Origin: Fluviirhizobium alvei
Lineage (GTDB): Bacteria; Pseudomonadota; Alphaproteobacteria; Rhizobiales; Rhizobiaceae
Direction: 5' to 3'
NCBI RefSeq assembly: GCF_030551875.1
Contig: NZ_JAUOZU010000017.1
Location: 1 to 64,000, forward strand
DNA length: 64,000 nt
Part shown: in pieces, positions 9,152-16,999 of the stretch
Position numbering within the stretch: the stretch's first letter is position 1
Layout: each line of letters opens with the position of its first letter
Notes under the pieces: generated by a model
What the model saw: the letters and a program-made list of their open reading frames with translations, nothing else
The model's database searches: none
Told to the model about the DNA's origin: nothing
Made by a program: the position numbers and the translations under genes

Positions 9152-10201
9152 TCAGCCTTCGGAGAGAGACCTGGTTCTGGATCCGATCCTTAACCAGAGG
9201 CGCTGGGCCAGAGCGGCCAACCCATCGGGTTCGAGGATCAGGAATACGATGATGAGGGCACCAAGGACGATACGCTGGCTCATGTCGAGGACGCCGGAGT
9301 CAAAGAGATCGCCGAGCAGAAACGTGCCGACCTGCGACAGGACCACCGGGAAGACCACGATCAGCGCCGCTCCGAGAAAGGCGCCACGAATGGTCGCCAA
9401 CCCGCCGATGATAACGATGAACAGGATCTGGAACGAACGGTCGAGATTGAAACCAGCCGGCTCGACGGTGCGAAGATAGGCAAAGGCCCAGAGCGCGCCC
9501 GCCACCCCGATGATGAAGGACGAGAGCGCGAAAGCGAGCAGTTTTGTCTTCAGCACCGGCACGCCGATGAAGCGGGCCGCCGTCTCATTGTCGCGAACGG
9601 CAACGAAGTTGCGGCCGGTCTGAGACGTCGCCACCCGCCAGGCCAGTGTGGTGAGCAGCGTCACGATGATGAGCGCGAAATAATAGCGGCCGAGCGAACC
9701 TTCGAACGCAATCCCGAGCAGCGACAGCGCAGGCGCATCGATGACGCCCGATGGATTGTCGTTGGAGAACCAGCCGAATTTGGTCAGCGCCCATTGAACG
9801 AAGAACTGCGCTGCGAGCGTCGATACTGCGAGATAGAAGCCCTTGAGGCGCAGGCTCGGCAGGCCGAAGACGATGCCGACTGCCGCTGCCACGCCGCCGG
9901 CCAGGAGAATGCTGACGACGAGCGGCAGTCCTTCGATACGAAGGTTGAAATTGAAGGCGGCGAAGGCACCCACTGCCATGAAGGCGGCGCTTCCGAGCGA
10001 CACCTGGCCGGCATAACCGGTGAGAAGGTTGAGGCCGACTGCCGCAAGCGATAGCGCCAGAAACGGCATCATGATCGCTTCGATGAGATAGTTCGAACCG
10101 AACAGCGGTACGAGAACGAAGGCAGCGAGGAGCACGGCAAGCGGGCCGGCCCAGTCCGGGTGTTTGAGCGTGGTAACCGTTTCGGAAGCAAGGATGGCCA
10201 T
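9152..10201 (-). CDS. LIV-type ABC transporter permease (LivM-like)
   Basis: Inner-membrane permease, 349 residues with about ten hydrophobic segments and the LivM hallmark LNLLTGYAGQVSLGSAAFMA. The open frame extends far upstream into livH, but the ATG at 10201 is two bases after the livH stop and fits the family start. It pairs with the LivH-like permease upstream. C-terminal residues after LILEPDGLAALAQRLW are cytoplasmic. Nothing in the permease itself tells the substrate. Confidence 0.9.
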   Translation of the reverse strand: MAILASETVTTLKHPDWAGPLAVLLAAFVLVPLFGSNYLIEAIMMPFLALSLAAVGLNLLTGYAGQVSLGSAAFMAVGAFAAFNFNLRIEGLPLVVSILLAGGVAAAVGIVFGLPSLRLKGFYLAVSTLAAQFFVQWALTKFGWFSNDNPSGVIDAPALSLLGIAFEGSLGRYYFALIIVTLLTTLAWRVATSQTGRNFVAVRDNETAARFIGVPVLKTKLLAFALSSFIIGVAGALWAFAYLRTVEPAGFNLDRSFQILFIVIIGGLATIRGAFLGAALIVVFPVVLSQVGTFLLGDLFDSGVLDMSQRIVLGALIIVFLILEPDGLAALAQRLWLRIGSRTRSLSEG

Positions 10202-10203
10202 GA

Positions 10204-11103
10204 TCAGACCCTTTCGACAAGTTTCTGGCCGAACAGACCGGAGGGACGGATGAGCAGGAAGACGAGCGCCAGCACATAGGCGAACCAGCCCTCGATGCCG
10301 CCACCGACATAGTCGCCGATATAGACCTCGGCGAGTTTTTCGGAGGCGCCGATGATCAGGCCGCCGATGATGGCGCCGGCAATCGAATCGAATCCTCCGA
10401 GCACGAGGACCGGCAAAGCCTTGAGCACGACGAGCGACAGCGAGAACTGCACCCCGGAACGGGCACCCCACAGAAGACCGGCAACGAGAGCGACAAGCCC
10501 GGCTGCTGCCCAGACGGTGGCCCAGATGCGGGGCAGGCGAAGGCCGACGGCGAGGGCGGCGAACTGATCGTCAGCAACAGCCCGGAACGATAGGCCGACA
10601 CGGGTGTAGCGGAAGAAAAGCGTCAACAGCAGCACCATCAGCGCGGCCGATCCGGCAGCAAAGAGATCGAACTGCGAGATGAAGATGCCGTGGAATTCGA
10701 AGGGAATATCCTCGATGCCGAGATCGAGCGCATGAACCTGGGTGCCCCAGAGAAGCTGTGCAGAACCCTCGATCACATAGGACAGGCCGAGCGTCGCCAT
10801 GAAGAGGGTGATCGGCGGCTTGTTGACCAGCGGCCTGAGTACAGTGCGCTCCACCATCAGACCGATCAGGACCATGATCGCGAAGGTGACAACCAGCGCA
10901 AGCCAGAACGGAACCCCGCGCTCGACGAGCGACACGAAGGTGAGTGCCGCAAAAAGGAGCATGGCGCCCTGGGCAAAGTTCAGGACACCGGACGTCTTGT
11001 AGATCAGCACGAAACCGATCGCGACCAGCGAATACATGACGCCCGAAAGAAGCCCTCCGGTGAGAACCTCAAGGAAGAAGAGATAGTCGAAGCCTTCGGA
11101 CAT
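10204..11103 (-). CDS. LIV-type ABC transporter permease (LivH-like)
   Basis: Second permease of the HAAT importer, 299 residues, with about eight hydrophobic helices, the GVMYSLVAIGFVLIYKTSGVLNFAQG opening typical of LivH and a C-terminal LIRPSGLFGQKLVERV. Its ATG overlaps the stop of the livG-like gene by one base, indicating translational coupling. It forms a heterodimeric channel with the LivM-like protein. Confidence 0.9.
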   Translation of the reverse strand: MSEGFDYLFFLEVLTGGLLSGVMYSLVAIGFVLIYKTSGVLNFAQGAMLLFAALTFVSLVERGVPFWLALVVTFAIMVLIGLMVERTVLRPLVNKPPITLFMATLGLSYVIEGSAQLLWGTQVHALDLGIEDIPFEFHGIFISQFDLFAAGSAALMVLLLTLFFRYTRVGLSFRAVADDQFAALAVGLRLPRIWATVWAAAGLVALVAGLLWGARSGVQFSLSLVVLKALPVLVLGGFDSIAGAIIGGLIIGASEKLAEVYIGDYVGGGIEGWFAYVLALVFLLIRPSGLFGQKLVERV

Positions 11104-12023
11104 CAGATGCCCTCCTCGAAATCGTCATGGCGGGCAACGCCGAGATAGGCATCGATGACCGCCTGGTCTGCGCGAACTTCGGCGGGCGTGCCATCGGCAA
11201 TCTTTCGGCCGTAGTCGAGAACGGCAATCCGATCCGACAGGCCCATCACGACACCGATGTCATGCTCGATCAGGATGATTGTCGTGCCGTAATCGTCGCG
11301 CACGGAACGGATGAAACCTGCCATCTCCTGCTTTTCGGTGACGGTCATGCCGGCCATCGGCTCGTCGAGCAGCAGGATTTCGGGATTGGCAACAAGAGCA
11401 CGGGCCATCTCGACCCGTTTCTGCAGTCCGTATGGCAGCGATCCGGCAAGCCGGTCGGCATGGGCCTCCAGCTTGAGGAACGATAGAATGGAGTGCGCCC
11501 TCTCGCGCGCATCGCGGTCTTCGCGGCGGGCTCGCGGCAAGCCGAAGGCCTGGCCGATGAAGGTGGATCGGCGGGTGAAGGCGAGCCCGGCCATGACATT
11601 TTCCAGCACCGTCAGCCCCTTGAACAGCGCAAGATTCTGGAAGGTGCGCGCAAGGCCAAGGCGAGCGGCGCGGCTGGCCGGGACCTGCCGGAACACCTGA
11701 CCGCCAAGGGTGATGAAGCCGGTGTCGGGCCTGTAGAGCCCGCTGATGATATTGATCAGCGAACTCTTGCCGGCACCGTTGGGGCCAATGATTGCACGGA
11801 TTTCTCCGGGATTTACCGAGAGGCTGATCTCTGCAAGCGCCGTCAGGCCGCCGAAGGACAGCGTGACATCATCAAGCGCCAGGACCGGCTGCGGTGTCAG
11901 GCTGAGAGCAACCGGGGCCTGAACACGCGACGCGCGGTTGGGCAATTGCACATTGACCGACGGGAATTCACGGAACGACGCGCTGCCGTCCAAAGCGGAG
12001 AAAGTGTAATGGGTATCCAGCAT
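11103..12023 (-). CDS. LIV-type ABC transporter ATP-binding protein (LivG-like)
   Basis: ATPase of 306 residues with Walker A GPNGAGKSS, a LivG-type signature (LPYGLQKRVEMARAL) and Walker B LLLDEPMAGM. The start at 12023 (MLDTHYTF, AGAGGG upstream) gives about 45 residues before the ABC domain; a start further inside is possible but has no better ribosome-binding site. A 106-base gap with a strong hairpin separates it from sfnG. It partners the LivF-like ATPase encoded at the far end of the operon. Confidence 0.88.
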   Translation of the reverse strand: MLDTHYTFSALDGSASFREFPSVNVQLPNRASRVQAPVALSLTPQPVLALDDVTLSFGGLTALAEISLSVNPGEIRAIIGPNGAGKSSLINIISGLYRPDTGFITLGGQVFRQVPASRAARLGLARTFQNLALFKGLTVLENVMAGLAFTRRSTFIGQAFGLPRARREDRDARERAHSILSFLKLEAHADRLAGSLPYGLQKRVEMARALVANPEILLLDEPMAGMTVTEKQEMAGFIRSVRDDYGTTIILIEHDIGVVMGLSDRIAVLDYGRKIADGTPAEVRADQAVIDAYLGVARHDDFEEGI

Positions 12024-12075
12024 CTCGATCCCTCTCATCTGCGGAAAGCCATGGTTCTGGACGCACCGCCCCGAT

Positions 12076-12099
12076 CGGCATCCCGCAACCGGGATGCCG
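12076..12099 (-). other. Intra-operon hairpin between sfnG and the livG-like gene
   Basis: Ten-base perfect arms (CGGCATCCCG / CGGGATGCCG) with a four-base loop and no T run on the minus strand. Probably limits or stabilises transcript segments within the operon. Confidence 0.5.
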
Positions 12100-12129
12100 T
12101 CTGTTGTCGTTTCAGGATGGGCGGATGGC

Positions 12130-13242
12130 CTATTCGGCCGCCTGCAGGCTTCCGGCTTCCTGCGCTTCGAGTTCCCGCACCAGCGGGATGACCTTCTTGC
12201 CGAAATATTCGACCTCTTCCTGGAAATGCAGGAAACCCATGAGGATGAGATCGGCACCAGCCCGCTTGTGGGCGATGATGCGTTCGGCGACCTGTTCGGG
12301 CGTTCCGATCAGATTGGAACGGAAGCCATCGTTATATTGGACCAGATCCTGGAAGGTCGACTTGGCCCAGTTGCCTTCGCGCTCCGGCGATGAATTGCCG
12401 GCATTCTGGACTTCGTGATGGAAGCCGCGCACCGCATCGGGAATAGCCTTGTCGATGACTTCCTGCAGGACCGCTTTGGCTTCCTGCTCCGTTTCGCGCA
12501 CGATGCCGAAGGCATTCATGCCGATCCTGGCCGGCCAGGACTTGCCGAACGCCCGTTCCTTGCCGCGAATATCGTCGACCTGGGCCTTGAGACCTTCCGG
12601 CGTGTTGCCATTGGTGAAGTACCAGTCGGACACCCGGGCCGCCATGTCACGGGCGGCGCGCGACGAACCGCCCTGGAAGATCTGCGGAATGCCACCGAGC
12701 GGCTTCGGCTTCATCGAATAATCGGTGAAGCGGTAGAAATCGCCGCGCAGATTGTAGCTGTCCTCGGTCCAGATGCCGCGGATGGCGCGGATGAATTCTT
12801 CCGAACGGCGGTAACGTTCGTCATGATCGAGCCAGGGCTCGCCAATGGCGGCGAATTCGCCGCGGAACCAGCCCGAGACGATGTTGACATCGATGCGGCC
12901 ATTGGTGATGTGGCTGATCGTGGCAATCTGCTTGGCGAGCAGCGCCGGGTTCCAGGGGCCGGGCAGCACGGCTGCGATGACACGCAGCTTTTCGGTGGCA
13001 GCCAGCAACGCATGGCTGAAGGATACCGATTCATGCTGGTTATCCGCACCATAGCCGGCCGTGAAGCGGATCTGGCTCAGCGCATATTCGAAACCGTTCT
13101 GTTCGGCGATCTGCGCCAGCTTGCGATTGTAATCGATGCCCCAGTCGGTTCGCTGTTCGATCGAACTGATCACCAGGCCGCCGGAAACGTTCGGCACCCA
13201 ATAGGCAAACTTCAGCGGTTCATTCTTCTTCGGATTCGTCAT
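12130..13242 (-). CDS. sfnG: FMNH2-dependent dimethyl sulfone monooxygenase SfnG
   Basis: Luciferase-fold flavin monooxygenase of 370 residues that converts dimethyl sulfone to methanesulfinate with FMNH2 and O2. The sequence follows the SfnG pattern closely: FAYWVPNVSGGLVISSIEQR, a WGIDYNRKLAQIAEQ helix, SQIRFTAGYGADNQHES and NIVSGWFRGEF. The product can be oxidised to methanesulfonate and desulfonated, feeding sulfite assimilation. FMNH2 would come from msuE two genes upstream. Start has GGAGAACG-type spacing and lies 11 bases after a small ORF. Confidence 0.94.
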   Translation of the reverse strand: MTNPKKNEPLKFAYWVPNVSGGLVISSIEQRTDWGIDYNRKLAQIAEQNGFEYALSQIRFTAGYGADNQHESVSFSHALLAATEKLRVIAAVLPGPWNPALLAKQIATISHITNGRIDVNIVSGWFRGEFAAIGEPWLDHDERYRRSEEFIRAIRGIWTEDSYNLRGDFYRFTDYSMKPKPLGGIPQIFQGGSSRAARDMAARVSDWYFTNGNTPEGLKAQVDDIRGKERAFGKSWPARIGMNAFGIVRETEQEAKAVLQEVIDKAIPDAVRGFHHEVQNAGNSSPEREGNWAKSTFQDLVQYNDGFRSNLIGTPEQVAERIIAHKRAGADLILMGFLHFQEEVEYFGKKVIPLVRELEAQEAGSLQAAE

Positions 13243-13253
13243 GTCGTTCTCCG

Positions 13254-13469
13254 TTAGCTCAGATATGGATCGGTAGAAGGGATGTCGGCGCAGACGACCT
13301 GTGCGGCTGCGAAACGCTCCTGGCGAAGGCGTTCGTCAGGGTCGGAAAAGCCGCGGAAGGCGTCAAAGGGAGTATCATCCTCGTCTCTGAAGGCTCGCCA
13401 ACGGGCCGAAAGACGCTCAAAAAAACTGGGCGGCAGATCCGCTCCCACGGCTGTGACGACCTGTTTCAT
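13254..13469 (-). CDS. Small hypothetical protein between msuE and sfnG
   Basis: A 71-residue, charged protein (many Arg, Asp, Phe) with a single Cys near the C-terminus. Its ATG overlaps the msuE stop as ATGA, a classic translational-coupling arrangement, and it ends 11 bases before sfnG, so it is almost certainly expressed with them. No signal peptide or membrane segment and no recognised domain. A small partner of the flavin reductase/monooxygenase pair is an attractive guess but is not shown by the sequence. Confidence 0.65.
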   Translation of the reverse strand: MKQVVTAVGADLPPSFFERLSARWRAFRDEDDTPFDAFRGFSDPDERLRQERFAAAQVVCADIPSTDPYLS

Positions 13470-14071
13470 GCGACTTCTCCTCTCTGAAAGTCATTGCGGT
13501 GAGACGGGATGGAACGGAAAGCGGGGACCGGATGCCGTCCGAGTTCCGCAAAGGCGATGAGCTCTTCGACGGCGGTTTCGATGCGGGCACCGATATCCGG
13601 GTTGCTGATGGCGTAGTCGGTGAAATCGGTTTCCAGCGCATAGATTGCCGTCGGAAGCGTGAGCGCCTTGAAGAAGGAGAAGAGCGGCCGGAGCTGATGG
13701 TCGATCATCAGACCATGAAGGGGGCTACCGCCAGTCGCGACCAGCACCACCGGCTTGCCGATGAGTGCACGAAAATCGACGAGATCGAAAAGATGCTTGA
13801 GCGCACCTGAATAGGACGCCCGATAGACCGGCGATCCGACCACCAGCACATCCGCATTCTCGATGGCCGAGACGATCTCCCGGCCCTCTTCATCCAGCTG
13901 ATCGGAACGAAGCGCACGAAACAGAACCGGCGCCTTCGCTGCCAGATCGATATGGTGCGGGGAAAGCTCGGTTCGCTCCTCGATCCGCTTGAGAACCGAG
14001 GCAAGGAGCGCACTGGTGCGCGACGGTGCCTTGACGTTGCCAGATATGCCGACGATTCTCAGATCACTCAT
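13466..14071 (-). CDS. msuE: NAD(P)H-dependent FMN reductase (MsuE/SsuE family)
   Basis: Flavodoxin-fold reductase of 201 residues that supplies FMNH2 to two-component monooxygenases. Shows the N-terminal phosphate-binding segment (GISGNVKAPSRTSAL), GSPVYRASYSGALKHLFDL and ATGGSPLHGLMIDHQLRPLF, as in MsuE/SfnE. The longer open frame (to 14116) is rejected: the ATG at 14071 has AAAGGG upstream, and the longer version would place its start inside the operator. It leads an operon with sfnG and could also serve ssuD. Confidence 0.9.
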   Translation of the reverse strand: MSDLRIVGISGNVKAPSRTSALLASVLKRIEERTELSPHHIDLAAKAPVLFRALRSDQLDEEGREIVSAIENADVLVVGSPVYRASYSGALKHLFDLVDFRALIGKPVVLVATGGSPLHGLMIDHQLRPLFSFFKALTLPTAIYALETDFTDYAISNPDIGARIETAVEELIAFAELGRHPVPAFRSIPSHRNDFQRGEVA

Positions 14072-14095
14072 GTTGCGCCCTTTCATCTTCATATT

Positions 14096-14114
14096 GTCTA
14101 TATAATTGATAGAC
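14096..14114 (-). promoter_or_regulatory. Candidate Rrf2 operator in the msuE promoter
   Basis: GTCTATATAATTGATAGAC: perfect six-base arms GTCTAT/ATAGAC around seven bases. It lies 25-43 bases before the msuE ATG and overlaps the likely -10 region on the minus strand. It is the most symmetrical of the five related sites in the island. Confidence 0.7.
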
Positions 14115-14167
14115 ATTAAGGGAAAAGAAAATCTGTCTCTTTTTAGATGGCTTTGGAGAATTCCGTT

Positions 14168-15691
14168 TCAGCTGTCCGCGCTTTGTCGTCTGCTTGCGGT
14201 CTTCAGGCTGCGGGCAGCCAGGATCTCGATCGCGACTGCATGCGCATGGTCCGAGACTTGCGGCAGGCCCATCAGTTCGCCAAAGGTGCCGCGTGCGAGC
14301 GGACCGGCAACATAGAGACCTTCGACGGGATGGCCGCTGCGATCGAGAATGTGCGCGTTGGCATCGCACCAGAGACCGAGACGCAAAGGATCCTGTGCCA
14401 CCAGCCCTTCCGCTTCAAGCGCCGCAAGGTAAGGCTGGCTTGCGATGATGGCATCATGGGCGGGTCCCGTCGTCACGACCACCGCATCGAAATCGCGGAT
14501 CAATGTGCCACCGGCACGGGCGCGTTTGAGCGCGATGCGAATTTTTGCGCCCTGATAGGTCACGGCTGCGACGGATGCTGCCAGCGTTACGAGCTGGCCG
14601 CGCTCTGTAGCCACGGCAAGCGCTCTTTCGATCTGTGGCGCGATCCGGAACCGGTGCACATCCCAGAAGGGGCGCAGATGTCGGACCAGCCGTCGACGCT
14701 CTTCGACGGACAGATTGCTCCAGATCTCAGACCCCTGTGCGCGGGCGGCATCGAGCACCGCATGCCAGCTGACGCCAAACAGGGCGGCCTGATCTATGGC
14801 TTCGCGGACGCGGCGCGCCAGAAGCCGTGCTGACCGAATGGGGCGGCTGACAAAATCGCCATGCAGATCCTGCTGCACCGGAGAATGCCCACGCGACCGC
14901 AGGCCGCGGCGGGAAATCGAGGTGATCGGCCCCGTATGGCCGCGTGCCAGGAGCGAGGCGATTACATCGGCCGATGTCAAACCATTGCCGACCAGCAGCG
15001 CCGCATCTGTCGGACGGATGACATCGAGCGCACCGGCAACGGTGGCATCGGGTACAAAACGCGGATGGCCTTCGAGCATGGAGTGCAAAAGCCGCGGCGG
15101 CGATGGCGTCGGATGGCTGGTAGCAATGACCACCTCCGAAGCCTGAAAATGGTTCCCGCCGTCACTTTCGATCGTCCAGTGATCTTCCGTTCGATGAAGG
15201 CTCGAGACCCGCGCTTTGACATGCACGATCCGCCCCGCAGAGAGGTAAGGTTCAAGCCGCGCCGCTACATAGTCTCCAAATGCGGCCCGGCGCGGAAAGA
15301 GGCTGCCATCGGGCAACATCGCATCCGGATCCTGCTCTGCATAGAAGCGGTCATGCAGCCAGTCGGCAAAATCCTGCGGCCGGTCCGGGTCGAGGCTCAT
15401 GCGGCTCGCCGGTACGTTGATCCGATGGATCGGATCTTGCGTGTCATAGGCAAGACCTGCGCCCAGCTTGGTGCGGGGTTCGAAGACCAGAACGTGAATG
15501 GACGGGTCGGTGGAAACGAGGTTCCACGCTGTGGCCGCACCGGTGAAGCCACCGCCGATCACCGCGATCCAGTCCGTTGTCGTTTGGGACGCGCTGACCG
15601 GATGCGGTCGCGTCGCTTCTGTCAGATTCCGAGGTTTCAGGTTTACGTCGTGGCTCTGCAGATCGATTGCCGGATGCGGATTCTGGGACAT
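14168..15691 (-). CDS. FAD/NAD(P)-binding protein, copy 1 (sulfur island)
   Basis: A 507-residue flavoprotein of the FAD_NAD(P)-binding (HydN/YdhS-like) type with Rossmann motif GGGFTGAAT (46-54), an INVPASRMSLDPDRPQDFADWL block and a second nucleotide-binding stretch (ALLVGNGLTSADV). No substrate is known for this family. It is paralogous to the 454-residue protein at 17000-18364, sharing the VPAxRMSLxPDRPxDxxDWL block. The start at 15691 is preferred over 15697 for ribosome-site spacing. Its divergent promoter faces the flavin reductase gene, and its context suggests an oxygenase or oxidoreductase step on an organosulfur compound. Confidence 0.8.
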   Translation of the reverse strand: MSQNPHPAIDLQSHDVNLKPRNLTEATRPHPVSASQTTTDWIAVIGGGFTGAATAWNLVSTDPSIHVLVFEPRTKLGAGLAYDTQDPIHRINVPASRMSLDPDRPQDFADWLHDRFYAEQDPDAMLPDGSLFPRRAAFGDYVAARLEPYLSAGRIVHVKARVSSLHRTEDHWTIESDGGNHFQASEVVIATSHPTPSPPRLLHSMLEGHPRFVPDATVAGALDVIRPTDAALLVGNGLTSADVIASLLARGHTGPITSISRRGLRSRGHSPVQQDLHGDFVSRPIRSARLLARRVREAIDQAALFGVSWHAVLDAARAQGSEIWSNLSVEERRRLVRHLRPFWDVHRFRIAPQIERALAVATERGQLVTLAASVAAVTYQGAKIRIALKRARAGGTLIRDFDAVVVTTGPAHDAIIASQPYLAALEAEGLVAQDPLRLGLWCDANAHILDRSGHPVEGLYVAGPLARGTFGELMGLPQVSDHAHAVAIEILAARSLKTASRRQSADS

Positions 15692-15732
15692 CGTCATCCC
15701 TCACTCGTTTCGTTTCGTCTCTTAATCCATAA

Positions 15733-15752
15733 TGTATATAATTTTTATTGAC
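15733..15752. promoter_or_regulatory. Weaker candidate Rrf2 site in a divergent promoter
   Basis: TGTATATAATTTTTATTGAC shares the TATATAATT core and a GTCAAT half with the msuE site but has two extra bases in the spacer. It lies between the divergent FAD protein and flavin reductase genes. Confidence 0.4.
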
Positions 15753-15807
15753 AATATGCGTTTTGAATTTATCGTTCGTCCCATCATCGCCTCTGAAAGG
15801 AACGTCA

Positions 15808-16341
15808 ATGAACATGATTCAGACCCAGCCGGCCTTCGATAGCCGTTATCATGCCGATCACGCCGAACCGGCGGATGTGAAGCGCGCATTGCGTAGTCTT
15901 GCCGGCGGCGTCAGTGTGATTACCGCCGGTCGCGGTGACGAACGCACAGGCGCGACCGTCACCTCGGCCACGGGTCTTTCGATGGATCCGCCGACCATGA
16001 TCGTGAACATCAACAAAACTTCGTCAAGCTGGCCGGTGATCAAGCGACATGGGCATTTCTGCGTCAACATCCTGAACGACCGCCAGCAGGAAATCGCCAA
16101 CCGTTTTGCCGGAATCGGCGGCATCAAGGGCGTGGCGCGCTATGAGGGCGCGCAATGGACGACGCTTGCGAGCGGCGCACCGGTGCTGATCGATGCGCTT
16201 GCCGCCATCGATTGCGAAGTCGAGGAAGTCATCGAACGGCACAGCCACGCAATCATCCTCGGTCGGGCGCTCGCCGTTGCCATCGGCGATGGCGGCTCGC
16301 TCGTCTACCAGAATGGCGGTTACGGCCAATTCGTTCGCTGA
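15808..16341 (+). CDS. Flavin reductase-like protein (FMN-binding split-barrel)
   Basis: A 177-residue flavin_reduct-domain protein of the DIM6/HpaC type, with the typical ALRSLAGGVSVITAGRG opening, TVTSATGLSMDPPTMIVNINKTSSSWPVI and HFCVNILND blocks. Such proteins reduce FMN or FAD with NAD(P)H for a partner monooxygenase. The ATG at 15808 (GAAAGGA upstream) is chosen over the longer frame. It is divergent from the first FAD protein and convergent with the Rrf2 regulator, separated by a bidirectional terminator. It may be a second flavin source for the island's monooxygenases. Confidence 0.88.
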   Translation: MNMIQTQPAFDSRYHADHAEPADVKRALRSLAGGVSVITAGRGDERTGATVTSATGLSMDPPTMIVNINKTSSSWPVIKRHGHFCVNILNDRQQEIANRFAGIGGIKGVARYEGAQWTTLASGAPVLIDALAAIDCEVEEVIERHSHAIILGRALAVAIGDGGSLVYQNGGYGQFVR

Positions 16342-16375
16342 GTTGGTTTTCGCCGGCAGGCTGGACCGGAGAAAT

Positions 16376-16415
16376 AGAAAGGCCGCAGGTCACTGAACGG
16401 ACCTGCGGCCTTTCA
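16376..16415. terminator. Bidirectional terminator
   Basis: Fifteen-base perfect arms (GAAAGGCCGCAGGTC and its complement, 16377-16391 / 16400-16414) with an eight-base loop, A and T on the flanks. It sits between the convergent flavin reductase and Rrf2 genes and can serve both. Confidence 0.9.
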
Positions 16416-16435
16416 TGTTCCGGATCTATGACAGG

Positions 16436-16903
16436 TCAGGTCGCGACCTTTGTTCGATCCATGTCGAGGTCGATATCCAATTCGGCATAGTCGCCCGAAA
16501 TCAGTTGTTCGAGTGTGAGCTTGTCGAGAATCTCGGAAATGGCATCGCGCACCTGGGTCATCGCCTTGCGCACCAGACAGCTTGCCGGATCGGCGCAATC
16601 GTCGCAGGCCTCGTAGGCGGTGCGGCTTGCGCAACGGATCGGCGCCAGCGGTCCGTCGATGACGCGGATCGCATGGCCGATCCGGATCTCGGATGCAGGC
16701 CGCGATAGCGAATAACCGCCCGTGGGGCCCTTGCGCGAACGCACGATGCCGGCATTGCGCAATTCGAGCAGGATCGTGTCGAGAAATTTCTTCGGGATCT
16801 GGTTAGCCAGCGCGATCTCACCGCTGAAGGCGGTTTCGCCCTCCGGCAATCGGGCGAGGGCGATCAGGGCCTTTAGGCCGTATTTTCCCTTTTTGGTGAG
16901 CAT
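16436..16903 (-). CDS. Rrf2-family transcriptional regulator of the sulfur island
   Basis: A 155-residue Rrf2 protein with an N-terminal winged helix (MLTKKGKYGLKALIALA, recognition region KKFLDTILLELRNAGIV, wing RKGPTGGYSL). It carries four Cys at 91, 100, 103 and 109, where IscR, NsrR and RirA hold their Fe-S ligands, so cluster or thiol sensing is possible. Relatives include CymR, the cysteine-metabolism repressor of Firmicutes. It is embedded between FAD/flavin genes and has an AT-rich repeat upstream of its own start, consistent with autoregulation. Control of the ssu and sfn operons is inferred from shared sites. Confidence 0.88.
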   Translation of the reverse strand: MLTKKGKYGLKALIALARLPEGETAFSGEIALANQIPKKFLDTILLELRNAGIVRSRKGPTGGYSLSRPASEIRIGHAIRVIDGPLAPIRCASRTAYEACDDCADPASCLVRKAMTQVRDAISEILDKLTLEQLISGDYAELDIDLDMDRTKVAT

Positions 16904-16942
16904 GAAGGAGCACCTGAGTTTCGAGTCGGTCTCGGAAGCGAG

Positions 16943-16968
16943 CTATATAGACTTTATAGATATAATTT
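16943..16968 (-). promoter_or_regulatory. Candidate Rrf2 autoregulatory site
   Basis: An AT-rich stretch (CTATATAGACTTTATAGATA followed by TAATTT) upstream of the Rrf2 gene. It holds the ATAGAC half and TATAATT core of the island's sites, though not in one clean palindrome. Confidence 0.4.
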
Positions 16969-16999
16969 TCGCTTACATTCTCAAGCGCAGCCGACATCA

